NCBI GenBank assembly: GCA_033439765.1 | Contig: JAULSN010000004.1 | Location: 1,312,001-1,376,000, forward strand | DNA length: 64,000 bases | Direction: 5' to 3' | Origin: Lasiosphaeria ovina | Taxonomy: Eukaryota; Ascomycota; Sordariomycetes; Sordariales; Lasiosphaeriaceae | In this document: one piece after another, positions 21,389 to 31,747 of the stretch | How the letters are laid out: each line of letters starts with the position of its first letter | Numbering within the stretch: the first letter of the stretch is position 1 | Notes under the pieces: generated by a model | The model's database searches: none | Seen by the model: only the letters and a program-made list of their open reading frames with translations | Told to the model about the DNA's origin: nothing | Position numbers and translations under genes: made by a program

Positions 21389-23700
21389 GTGCCGGCCTCA
21401 GGCTCCCGTGGTCCAACTCCAAGGTACCAACCCCCGCATCATGCGGCGCAGAAAATGGCCACGGCTCAGTTCATGAGCAGCCCTGCTCTTGTTCATTACC
21501 TGACCTACCTTGCCCATCAACCTGAGGGTTGTCGACTCTGCCTCTGCGGACACAATCATGAGCCCCCGCTCAAGACGCTGTGCCAAGACTGCGGGAAATG
21601 GTTTCCGCTCCAAGACCATGAAGAAGGAGCAAACTCCACCCACGGCAAGTTAGTGACAAGCAATACCGTCCAGTCTTTCCTCGAGCGCGCGGCAGGCTGC
21701 TACCTCTGCGACTGGGTGCGTCGCCGCTGGATTAAAAATGCTGGTCTCGAAAAGAGACAGCATTCAGGCGTTGAGCAGGACGCCGTCGTGAGACTCCAGT
21801 TCTGGCTGATGGACGTGATCATACTCGGCTCTGGCATCTCATGGGCCTATGTCTCCGTTAGGATGTATCACTTTCCAGATCACGGGGGCTACGACACGAA
21901 GGTATTATCCATAACTACCTGCGGGTCCGACTGTAGGCCCCAGCTTCAGCGGTCAGATCCGCGAGTCTCCCGTAGCTAGGTGCTGCGCTGATAAACTGCC
22001 TGATCAAAGCCCCCACCGCCACTTTCCCCATCTGGAAATCCAAAACCAGGTCGAGGCAAGACAAGATAGCAACTATCAAGGGGTGGCTAGACGACTGCGA
22101 GACGGGCCAGAAATGCTGCCAGTCGTCGGCGGCCGTGGCAACCCCCAACCAGCGTTTGCCCAGACGGCTGGTTGACATTGGGTTTTCGGACCACGACCCT
22201 GTGCGGCTCATAGCCGTTGATGAGAGGCAGCGGCAGGTAAAGGGGCGTGCGTGTGCGATACGCCACGCTCAGCCACTGCTGGGGGTCTGCGCTGCCTGTC
22301 CGCACGGTCGGGGAGAACTTGGTGGCCTTTCACCGCGACATTCCGTCTGAGCTTCTGCCCTTGGCATTCACCGACGCCATCGCCATCGCCCGCGGCCTGC
22401 ACATCTGCTATATATGGATCGACGCGCTCTGCACTGTGGAAGACAACCCGCTCGAATGGACGGGGTACGGGAGAGCTTGATGATGAAGACGAGGACGACA
22501 GCCATGTTGGCTTCTTTGCTGTTGGTCCTAAACACAGCTATGGCGATTCTCAGCAGGGGCCAGATTCCGACGGATCATTGCCAACAACGCTCGTGAGAAT
22601 TATACCGACGAACACCATTCAGGCACCACAGCGCACAGAGCTCAGCAAGAGAGGCTGGGCGCTGCAGGAGCAGCTGCTCGCGTCACAGATCGTGTACTGC
22701 ATGGGCTCGGAGTTGCACTGGCAATGTGCGGGGACGTACCGAACCGAGTGCGGCGCCGATTTTCTGCGGATCCCCGCCGTCGTGATCTGCAACCTCCCGC
22801 GCCTAGTGCGCTTCCAAAAAGAAACGGACAGGCCTCAGGAGGCCAAATCCCGCTTGCATGAGGACACGAATTCGGAACAGCTGGAAGAGCCGCGCCTTAG
22901 AACCGGAAAATAAATTTCATGCAGGTACCTTATCGTCGCTCCCTTCGTGGTCCTGGCTCTCTCGCATCACCCCTGTCTACACTAATACAGAAGTGTCGAA
23001 AAATCTTCCAGATCGTGGCATCACCATTGAGCGCCCCACGATCGCCGTCGAATGGCGCATCCGCTGGAGCGGGGAGCCTCCCCGTTCACGTCCGAGTCTA
23101 GAGAAGCACGGCTCGTCCTAGAGGGGCCGGTTGTAGAGTCTGGCCTCAGCTCCTAGGTCCTGCCTCACCTAATTATCCACAAGAACCATATGCAGCACTT
23201 CAAAACAACAACACCACTCACGTCCTCTGCGCGCATCGCGGCTCCCCATCACGCCCCCCTCCCGGCCGTCTTCTCATCCAAGCACCTCAAGGGCGAACCC
23301 ATGGCTTCCCAGATAGGGTCTTGGTGTTTCGTCCCGCCGAACCGCGCCAGATAGGGTCTTGGTGTTTCGCCCCGCTGAACCCGCGCCCACTCAGTAAGTA
23401 GAGTTAATATATCATCGCAGTCCCGTGCTAAGTAGATGAAGTTAGCACGGGCACTCTCGAGATTGAAAATCCAGGCCATCCCGATGCGGCGACACCCAAG
23501 CTCAAAATCGTGGCTTGGTACGTGTTTGACGACTTCCGGAGAGGGGGGCGGCGCTGCTGCGGGCGGCGGGTGTTGCCTTTCTGCTCCTGGAACAAGTGAC
23601 CTACGACTCGGGGCACCGCGCAGAGGCCTTCTTCATCGTCGAACCTGACCTGACAGCTTTGCCGACGTTCGCGTACAGGCGGATTGGGGCTGGTCGCACC
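21389..23700 (+). pseudogene. HET-domain (heterokaryon incompatibility) pseudogene
   Basis: HET-family segments occur in order but in shifting frames. The N-terminal part (21389-21979) has a cysteine-bearing region typical before HET domains (GCRLCLCGHNHE, CYLCDWVRRRW) and then stops. The HET core is at about 22247-22480: RYATLSHCWGSALP, then AIAIARGLHICYIWIDALC. After a shift and probable deletion comes LSKRGWALQEQLLASQIVY (22640-22700). Another break precedes SLPSWSWLSRITPVY (22945-23121). C-terminal scraps continue to about 23700 (KLKIVAWYVFDD, then EAFFIVEP and FAYRRIGAG). At least three breaks are needed. The alternative start at 21455 is equally possible. The protein would have triggered incompatibility cell death. 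As read it is dead. Confidence 0.8.
23309..23385 (+). repeat. Tandem duplication of a 38/39-bp unit
   Basis: Two adjacent copies (23309-23346 and 23347-23385) start CCAGATAGGGTC and end GCG. They differ by two C/T substitutions and one extra C. They lie inside the decayed HET C-terminal region. Confidence 0.85.
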
Positions 23701-24656
23701 GTCGCTTCACGTGCGATACAAAAGACGGGGCGGGATTTGGGACCGCATCACGAAAGCGGCTGCATCTTGTGTGACGTTCGTTGCCAATTTATGTGCTCTA
23801 CCTGCCTGATTATTTTAGCATTTCTTCTGGCTGCTTTTGTTATCTTGACGCGACTTGCTCTGGGAGTGGAAGAGTGGAACTCTGTTCGTCGGCCAATCTG
23901 GTTGAGGTACCCGGCCGGGCAGGAGCCGCGAACCACCAGAAACACCTGGCGAGCCATCAGTGGCAGATATGGCAATCACGCTGCTTGCCTTCGCCATGGC
24001 TGCCAGCGGAGTGGGGTCCTGCAGAAAGCCCAGGCCCAATGGCCATGTGAGTTCAGACCTTGGCACTCTTTTGGGATGAAAAAGGGCGGGGGATGCTCCT
24101 TCACAGCAGGAGCGGACAACAGAAGGCAACATCGACCAGGGCAGAATGTGCAAAAAACTCGGTTGGCTCCTTCCGCGCAGAACCAATCCCTGTCTCATCA
24201 GCCCATCAAGGCTCAAAAATGTGGGCAAAAACAACCTAGCCATCCGCCTTCCTCCGGCACCGGTCGCGCTTTATCCGATGAAACGATGACTCTTCCTCGA
24301 GGGTGCATTGGCACATGCGCGGATGCGGGGTCTGCAGCGGCTGCCTGGTCTGGCAACCAATGCATGCGTGCATCGCGAGGCTGCCGCCGGTGGGGCGCGA
24401 ATGAATGGAGGATGATGCCGAAGGAGGGCGCCTCGAGGCTTGATCACGGCGGCCGCCCTGGACTCTGCAGTCGAGCGCAGCGCCGGGGCGGCTATAAAGG
24501 GAGGGCACCGAGCATTGGGATTGCCTCCATCTCCATCTCCATTCTCGCCTTTCAATTACTGCTTGGTCCTGTCCTCGCCTCGTTCCAATTCCCACAGCGT
24601 CCGACCTGGCGCCTCTTGACCCTTCCCACTAAGCAGCGTCACAACACCCAGTCATC
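23701..24656. other. Upstream region of the AAA+ ATPase gene
   Basis: Long frames on both strands here have poor composition and no domain. The distal part carries the ATPase promoter described separately. Confidence 0.5.
24493..24499 (+). promoter_or_regulatory. TATA box of the AAA+ ATPase gene
   Basis: TATAAAG in a GC-rich setting lies 158 bp before the ATPase ATG. It is followed by a CT-rich stretch with CTCCAT repeats (about 24526-24547) typical of fungal transcription starts. Confidence 0.6.
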
Positions 24657-26798
24657 ATGGCGAGCATCATAACCCCCAAGTACTTTGGCGGACCCCCAAG
24701 GCACCCACCACCACCCGTGCATCCTTCCGGTCGCCCCATGCCAAAGATGTCCGTCGACCCCAGCCAGCCGCCAGACGAGACCGAGGAGAAGGAGATGAAT
24801 GCCCATCTGACCGATGAGGACAAGGAACGCATCGCCCAGCTCGAGGCCAGCGAGACCCCGATGCTGCTGGAGCTGAAGCATCTCGAGAAGCGCTGGACCT
24901 CCAAGGGGCGCATGTACATCACCGAGCCAAAGGAAGACGAGGAGCTGCCTGCCAACAAAATCAACTGGCACGAGAAGTTTGCCCTGTGCGTCACCCGCCA
25001 CTACGACCAGCAGAACAAACACGTCGAGCGCACCACGCTCCGCATCAACTCGCTCGTCCTTAAGGACCTGCTCGCCAAAATCATTGGCTCATCCTACCCG
25101 GGCCAGAACTTCTGGACCAACCAGGTCACTGTCGACTTCCCCTGCCATTCTCTGTTCCACTACCGCGACGAGCTGCGTGCCGCCCTTGCCGACCAGGAGC
25201 CCGGCTCGGCCGCCGCCGCCCACCTTCCCATTTTGCTCGACTTCATCAACGAAGAGTTCGAGGATGTCATCAGAGACAGCACCAACCTGCGTAGCCAGGG
25301 CTTGGTCTCGTACGTCAACCTCTGGACCATCTTCAAGCCTGGTTCCTTGATCTTCAGCAGCAATCTGGGCCAGCCGTGCGTTTTCAAGCTTCATAGCTAC
25401 AACTACGACCGCGGTGACGCGCCCGCTCTCGAGTTGATTGGTCATTTTGTCGATTACGACGGCGAGGACTTTGGCACCCGGGAACATACCTTCAAAGTCG
25501 ACCAGTTCCCCGGCGTAAAGTCAATTGCAAACCTCTCTGCCATTCCGCTGCAAATGCACCCCAGGCATGAGGCCGTATTGGAGACCTTGACTGCGCGCGG
25601 CCGAAAGTGGGAGTCGCTTGCTGGTCAACACCTCCGCGCGTATACGGGCATTGCTCTTGATGTCGCCGGCGCGAGGTACAACATCAACGGCCAGATCATG
25701 GTCGACACGCATACCTTCCATCGCATCGAGGCCGATGAAGCTTTTGATCTCGACGAAGAATTCCCAAGGCTCCCCGTCGCTTCTGACGAAGAGGGCAACT
25801 CGGCCAAGCGCAACCTGGCGCTCGAAACAGAGGACTGGGATCTCGTCAGCGAAGGCGGAGCGGCCAAAGCCAAGCCCACTCTGGCCCCGCTGACTGACGA
25901 GCAATGCCTGATGGCCTCGGCCCTCGTGCGCGGCTTTTCCTTCACCGAGAAGAAGTTCCTCGAGTTTGCCGTTGACAAGATCCGCGAGATTGAGTGGAAC
26001 AGCGAGTGCTTCGAGCAGCTCGTGCTGCCGAACCAGCAGAAGGAGCTGGTGCAGGCCCTCGTGGCCGAGCACATCCAGCGCGCCACCGCAGTTGGCGCCG
26101 GCACGAGGGACTTTGACGACATCATCAAGGGCAAGGGTCAGGGCCTGATTCTGGTGCTGCACGGCCCGCCCGGCGTCGGCAAGACGCTGACGGCCGAGTG
26201 CGTCGCCGAGTTCAGCCGCCGCCCCCTGTACATGGTGTCGTCGGGCGACCTGAGCAACACGCCGAGCGAGCTGGACGAGCAGCTGGCCCGCACGCTCGAC
26301 CTCGCCTCGACGTGGAACGCCGTGCTACTGATCGACGAGGCTGACGTCTTCCTCGAGCGGCGTTCGCTGCACGACATGGAGCGCAACGGCCTCGTGTCCA
26401 TCTTCCTGCGCACGCTCGAGTACTACTCGGGCATTCTGTTCATGACGACGAACCGCGTGCGCACGTTTGACGAGGCCTTCAAGTCGCGCATCCACGTGCC
26501 GCTCAAGTACGACGAGCTGCCGGCCGAGAGCCGGTTCCGCGTGTGGAAGAACTTCCTCGGCCGCATCGAGGGCGGCGCCGACATTAGCGAGGCCAGCTGC
26601 CGCAGCCTGGCCGAGGCCCGCCTCAACGGCCGCCAGATCAAGAACATTGTGCGCACCGCCAAGAGCCTCGCCAACTACAAGGGCAACCGCCTCGACTACC
26701 ACCAGCTCCGGCAGGTCATGGACATCCAGATCAAGTTTGAGGCCGACCTGGACACGACCGGTAAGGACGACAGGGAGATTGACGCCGTCGAGCGCTAG
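24657..26798 (+). CDS. AAA+ ATPase with N-terminal DUF7025-like domain
   Basis: This is a 713-residue single-exon ATPase of a family expanded in filamentous fungi. The N-terminal half (about 80-420) is the conserved fungal region preceding the AAA module, with LINxxL-like packing and an FxFR-like TFKVDQFPGVKSI segment. The AAA+ core has Walker A GPPGVGKT near residue 503 and Walker B LLIDEAD near 560. Sensor-1 is in FMTTNRV and an arginine in FKSRIHVPLKY. The lid follows with LNGRQIKNIVRTAKSLA. All catalytic elements are present, so it should hydrolyse ATP. Cellular role and partners are unknown. Related fungal proteins are sometimes annotated as mitochondrial Bcs1-like, but no transmembrane leader is visible here. 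The ATG at 24657 follows a TATA box and CT-rich leader. Confidence 0.92.
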   Translation: MASIITPKYFGGPPRHPPPPVHPSGRPMPKMSVDPSQPPDETEEKEMNAHLTDEDKERIAQLEASETPMLLELKHLEKRWTSKGRMYITEPKEDEELPANKINWHEKFALCVTRHYDQQNKHVERTTLRINSLVLKDLLAKIIGSSYPGQNFWTNQVTVDFPCHSLFHYRDELRAALADQEPGSAAAAHLPILLDFINEEFEDVIRDSTNLRSQGLVSYVNLWTIFKPGSLIFSSNLGQPCVFKLHSYNYDRGDAPALELIGHFVDYDGEDFGTREHTFKVDQFPGVKSIANLSAIPLQMHPRHEAVLETLTARGRKWESLAGQHLRAYTGIALDVAGARYNINGQIMVDTHTFHRIEADEAFDLDEEFPRLPVASDEEGNSAKRNLALETEDWDLVSEGGAAKAKPTLAPLTDEQCLMASALVRGFSFTEKKFLEFAVDKIREIEWNSECFEQLVLPNQQKELVQALVAEHIQRATAVGAGTRDFDDIIKGKGQGLILVLHGPPGVGKTLTAECVAEFSRRPLYMVSSGDLSNTPSELDEQLARTLDLASTWNAVLLIDEADVFLERRSLHDMERNGLVSIFLRTLEYYSGILFMTTNRVRTFDEAFKSRIHVPLKYDELPAESRFRVWKNFLGRIEGGADISEASCRSLAEARLNGRQIKNIVRTAKSLANYKGNRLDYHQLRQVMDIQIKFEADLDTTGKDDREIDAVER

Positions 26799-28446
26799 TG
26801 TAGCGCGATCTTTTTTACGGTGGACTTGCTGGCCTGGGCACGTGAACTATGACTCTCGGCAGAGGGGTGTGACTGTGATTTATGTATTCTCTTAGCTGTG
26901 CCTTTGGAGATCTAGATCTTGAATGTGCTTACACGATATTGATGCCCTGGTTTGACTATTTATTTACTATTTAGCAAAACCATTAAATTATATTTTATCC
27001 TTCTTTCTATCCGACCCAGGATCCACCCTTAATATCCTGTGACCGATAGAAAGAATCCAAGATTCCCCGTCTAGTCGCATTTCCCGCACTCCTTGATGGT
27101 GGTTTCCAATCAAGTAAGCAAAGGCGTGATAATGGTTTGGTTTTAGGTTTCAACAGGGGATTAGCATAGATAAACGCTAGTCGCTGACTTAGACTAGTTT
27201 CACTAGCCGTTGAGTATCTGTGGGAAGTAGCGCTAGCGATACTGTTTTGGTTTCTTTTGTCTACTTTTAGGAGCGACCTCCCAAGCGCGGTACAGTACAT
27301 ACATAAACGCGAGTGGTTAAATGCAACGCAATGCAGGTTGCTGGAATGGGTCCAGAGTATGGACGCCGGGCTTCACATCTCTAGTTAGGTAGCCAAGACT
27401 AGAAAAGAAACCACGCCGCTCTGCCCATGACCCCATTTTCCACTAGTGGTGACTATGCTTTATAGCATTTAATATCAAGCATTTGAACTATGCGACTCAT
27501 GGTATTATGGTGACCTTATGGTTCTAGTGGTCGCATGAATGGAGGATGATGATTGCAGTGCAGACTTCGGGTAGACACCCCTTATATTGTACCCATTGTT
27601 CAATGCACATTCTCTCTCTGCTTGTCGAGATGCTCTGGCCTTCCGGGTTTCAGTGGAGTACGAGATGCTTGGATTTGGGCTATTGTTGAGTTTTGAAGTT
27701 TGGAGGGTTTTTCGTAGGTTTTGCTAGCTTGGCCGGGGTGGAGTTGATGCTGTGCTTAAAGAGGATGCCTCTTCAAAGTAGGGCAAGAATAAGAGCGTAG
27801 CAGTATTTTTAAGTAACACTAATTTGGGTCTTTTCATCGCAGAACCGAAGAATCAGTTCACTGATTACATTACCACTGAACAAATATAGCCGTTAAATGG
27901 CGTATTGACTATCATCTTTTCTCTAAAACAGCACCTACCACGTATCAAGATGGTTTGCTCGCGCCACTATGAGCATACTGGAAATTTTGTTTGCTAAATC
28001 TTGTCTCGTTGTTGCAGGATCTGCCGAAAACGGCTAGGTTCGTCATCGTGGCTCGTAGTATAGTTTTAAATTGCTCGAATGGTCGAGTTTATCCTAGTAT
28101 CAGGCAAACATAACCCGGATTGTAGCTTTTGCCTCGATGATGAAGGCGACTAACAATTAGGTAGGTACCTATTCTTATCCAACCATTTAAAGGCACAAGT
28201 ACGGTGTTGATCATGGTGGGAAAACATCGGGTTTCTAAGAAATGACTAAAGTAGAAACAAACGAAGACATTAACCGCCCCTATGACTCAAGCGGTGAGCC
28301 AAGTAGGTAGGTATCTTAGTTTCGCGAATTCCCATTCTCTCGGGCCGTCAGAGCCCAAGGCCAAAAATACCCAACCAGAACTACGGCAACAAGCTGCCAT
28401 GTCCCTAAGGTGTACATATCTAACCACGTCTCAGCCTCTGCCGACC
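26799..28446. other. AT-rich intergenic region, no gene seen
   Basis: No frame with recognisable domain or good composition was found. The AT bias increases toward the transposon relic to the right. Confidence 0.55.
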
Positions 28447-28752
28447 CTATTTCCGGCTCCGCGAATGCAACTCGCACGTTTTGTCTATCTCTTGGACAGT
28501 GGGGTGCATGACGGCAAGATGTCCCTTCTTGTTTTTATCGTCGCACTCTTGGATGGTAACAACGTCGGTGCAGTTGTAGCACTTCGTGTAGCGTTTAGTT
28601 TGCTGAACGCACATCTTTTTGGCTTCTTGACTGGTGGAATAGGGGGTGGTAACGTGTGTTTTTGACGGCTTGTCTGAGCTGTTTGATGTGCCTTGTGTTA
28701 CAGATTGGATTGTTGGCGTGGAAGTAATGTTGTGGTAGTTGTATGAGAGCAT
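28447..28752 (-). CDS. Small cysteine-containing hypothetical protein
   Basis: This 101-residue frame has a Thr/Ser-rich N-terminus. Its C-terminal part starts at an internal methionine, MCVQQTKRYTKCYNC, with later cysteines in IQECDD and DKTCEL and a basic end. Short fungal proteins that begin MC and carry spaced Cys residues form a loosely defined family of unknown function. The true start could be the internal ATG near 28611. It sits in AT-rich DNA with no close neighbour gene. The other small MC-protein candidate is at 30782. Confidence 0.38.
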   Translation of the reverse strand: MLSYNYHNITSTPTIQSVTQGTSNSSDKPSKTHVTTPYSTSQEAKKMCVQQTKRYTKCYNCTDVVTIQECDDKNKKGHLAVMHPTVQEIDKTCELHSRSRK

Positions 28753-29379
28753 TTCTAAATCTAGGTATGAACGAGGGTGGGGGGTGGTGAGAGGAGAACT
28801 TATATATTCTTAAATGAAGCCATCTCAAATGTCAGTTCCGTTCCTGAAAGACTAGTTATAAGCTATATGATTGTTTGGTATGCTCCCATTGAATTGTTTG
28901 ATGCCCAGTTTTTTCTAACCCGTGAGCATAACTGTCTCAAGATCAGGCTCCATCCGTGAAATGCGTTGATCGTGCTACATGTATGACACTGGATGCCAAC
29001 TATAGCCTTTGTGCTACTGCAGAATCTGCGGGACATCCGTGTTCTGGTTGAATCGTGACTCGTAACTTGTTTGGTTGTTTAAAACACCAGTTCGATATCT
29101 AACTCGCCGCTAGTTCTGATGCAAAACAAAGATGTTCGGCAAACGTGTGAAGCAGAAAGAAACGAGAGCAAGTGGCGGGGCTTTGACGACGATCCTGCAA
29201 ATACACTCACACGACAACTAGCTAATATTACGTTGTGCGGCTCCTTGGTTTTATTGGTATTTACCTCGTTCGACACAGTATGAGGGCTAATTCCTCAACG
29301 ACCCGATTTCATCTCGCCACTGAAGTCATCCACTAACACTCACAACTTCAACACAGCTACTGCAGTGCCCTGCACCTCA
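28753..29379. other. AT-rich intergenic, no gene seen
   Basis: Left flank of the RIP-mutated transposon relic. The 5' end of that element was not found here. Confidence 0.5.
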
Positions 29380-29399
29380 GGACCCTACGACCCTAGTAA

Positions 29400-30044
29400 C
29401 TAGCCATACTTTAACAATATCTAAGTTAGATATACGTATTCGGACCCTAATACCCTCTACCTCAAGCCTAACTACCGTACTACCTTAGGTCTCCCAAACG
29501 CTATATAACCCTCGAGAGGCCACCTTATAGTCGGTATTTATTAAAACTCGAATTTCTAACTATTAGGATAGCTCTCTAACCTTAATACTAACTACTATAG
29601 ATCGATTAGCTAAAGGTATAATAGCTATAATATACGAGGTGGCTCTTCTCCGTATAGAGGTCTCTATACTACGAAAGGCCAATAAGGGGCTTAGTAAGCG
29701 ACGGAGAGCCAAAAAAACACGTATACGGCTTAGAGGGTCACTTACTATATAAGAGGCATAGGATATACTAGATTAAAAGGCTATAAGTAAGCAGTTAGCC
29801 CAGGAAATACGATATAATAGTAATAGTATAGGGGGGTCTCGGACGAAGATTCGGTATTATAGTATTTACGGTAAGCCTGGCCATAATATACGCACGTATA
29901 AGGAGGCTGCAGAATCGTCTGATTCATCTATTTCTTTCTGATTTAGTTATTGTTATTTCCTAGTATTATGGTTATATAATTGAGGATAGATGTATTGGGA
30001 TGCTAGAAAGTGGATAACTCGCTTATCTGGCTAACTCGCTTATC
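29400..30044 (+). mobile_element. RIP-degraded pogo/Fot1-type (Tc1-mariner) DNA transposon, 3' part
   Basis: The plus strand in the frame ending at TGA 29939-29941 reads as the tail of a pogo-family DDE transposase. It has a DRLAKG...EVALLRIEVS coiled segment, then LSKRRRAKKTRIRLRGSL, then a zinc-knuckle-like YGKPGHNIRTY whose two outer cysteines have become tyrosines. At least six in-frame stops lie where CAG or CAA glutamine codons are expected, and TA-rich dinucleotides dominate. This is what RIP produces. About 75 bp after the stop, TAACTCGCTTATC occurs twice (30015-30027 and 30032-30044), which may mark the terminal repeat. The catalytic DDE region and left end are missing. Confidence 0.8.
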
Positions 30045-30781
30045 ACGCACGTTAAAGCTTCCTTTTATGACAAGTCAGCAAAGGCACTACATTTGACTCC
30101 CCTTCTCCTTTTTCCGTATCACCTTATAATATTGCTAGCTAATATATTCTTTGCCTATCACAGACTCCCCATTGAGCCTAGCCATAATCTTGTATTGCTG
30201 TAACACGCTAAGTAAAGAAAGCTTTGATACAACAAACAGCTTGACCATTTCTTGAGCCACAGTTCTCCAAGTTAATTAGGTAGTTAGGGCCACGTAGTAT
30301 ATGGTTCTTTCAGCTGGTCTAGTCTAGTCAGAGTAGATATGGTAATGGAGTTCAAAATGTGATCAGTGTTACGGGAAGGCAAAACAATATCCTCCACCAT
30401 AATTCGTCCCAGAGAAGAAACAGAGCTCATAAAATAACTCAAGTGGTTCCTGAAGCTTGATTCAAAATTAATGATCCCAAACCACCAGTTTCATGCTCCG
30501 AGAGAGGCAGTTCACCAGGACCAGGTTCAAAATAATTGAGTTCCATGTCCGACCTCGAATGGGGAAGGAACCTCCAAGTAAGGTACCTAAGGCAAGACCG
30601 TCTCTCCCGTCCTGGGCTTGCCATTTCTCAGCTCCGTCACTTCCATCTGTACTTGACAAGGCAGCTTCCCCAATCACCAGCCTTTTCTCGAGTCTGCACC
30701 ACCAAGCTGAACCAAACATTCACGGCAAATTTCGAGAGCCACCTCGCTTTTTCTATTTTTTTTTTTTTTTTTCCACGCAAC
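30045..30781. other. Intergenic with poly-T tract
   Basis: No gene was recognised. A run of 17 T residues (30756-30772) lies just before the MC-type small ORF. Confidence 0.55.
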
Positions 30782-31198
30782 ATGTGCCAATACGACATCT
30801 GGCATTACAGATACTGCATGCCAAAAGGCTGCCAATTCAAATGGATGTTAATTCACTGTGCCAACTACCGCCAGCCAAACCACAGGGGGCTGAGTCTCCG
30901 GAGGCATATCTTTTGGGATCAGTACTGCCACACGCACACCCCGCAACCAGTTTAAAAGGATGTATCTGGAGTCGCGAGGCCGCCGCAAATGGCCCAGTGC
31001 CCAAACTCGACACAATGCCACCTCGAGGATCTTCACTGTCCGATTATCTCTCCCTGCAGAAGCCTGGCGAAGCGCGGTTTCGACCGGGAAAAGTCTGCAA
31101 AGTATTACAACCCCTCCAGCAGCACCTCTGGCGAGTACTACGAGATGAGATGGGAGCTATTTTTTGGGGGGGATACCAGTATCGAACGGTAACACCGC
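30782..31198 (+). pseudogene. Small cysteine-rich hypothetical protein, interrupted by one in-frame stop
   Basis: From ATG 30782 the frame reads MCQYDIWHYRYCMPKGC and more Cys/His residues, then meets TAA at 30953-30955. The same frame then stays open to 31198 with further cysteines (MAQCPNSTQCHLEDLHC) and a natural-looking end. No clean GT..AG pair removes the stop, so either it is a nonsense mutation (a CAA-to-TAA change would fit) or there is an intron I cannot place. The MC start and spaced cysteines resemble the small ORF at 28447. Function is unknown. Confidence 0.4.
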
Positions 31199-31747
31199 TA
31201 CAGTTCGCGGATTCTTAGTCGCCCCGGCAACCCGCCGCCTAGCCCTGCTACATCTGCTTAGAGGGTGTAGCTCCTACTTTCTTCTAATTACGCTGCTCGT
31301 TGAAATCGACTCGGAGAGAGGATAGGATACGATAGCCGCCGATTGTGGAGGGAGCAGGAAGAAAGGATTCGGTAAGGCTGGGTGGGAAATGTCTCAAACT
31401 TTGTAGTCAGCGTTCAGTACTATCGGGCAGTCTCTGGGTCCGGGTGTGAGAGCAGTTTTGGTCTTCGTTCAGCAGTTAGTTGGGCAGGATAATTGTCAAC
31501 AATAAGAAGAATCGTCATTTTGCAACATCACAACCACAGTGATGCAAGGCTTTCGGGCTCATTGGCAAGAGGCAGGAGCGAGGACTGTGCACCAAGACCC
31601 AAAGCTGACACGTTTGTGAATGTTCATCGTAATCCATTTCTCATTTCCACACGTAGCCCACAATATCCATATCGGTCTGATATCAAGCTAAGAGATCTCA
31701 CCCAGAACTTCTAAATATGCTCCTACCCCTTCACATCCCTATGCCCC
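31199..31747. other. Intergenic, no gene seen
   Basis: 3' flank of the M28 aminopeptidase gene. No feature was recognised. Confidence 0.6.

Noticed and set aside
23596..24672. A 358-codon plus-strand frame upstream of the AAA+ ATPase
   Set aside because: Composition looks random. It overlaps the HET C-terminal scrap at its start and the ATPase promoter and start codon at its end.
28282..28665. 127-codon plus-strand frame opposite the small Cys protein
   Set aside because: It is the antisense of the more plausible minus frame, though neither is proven.
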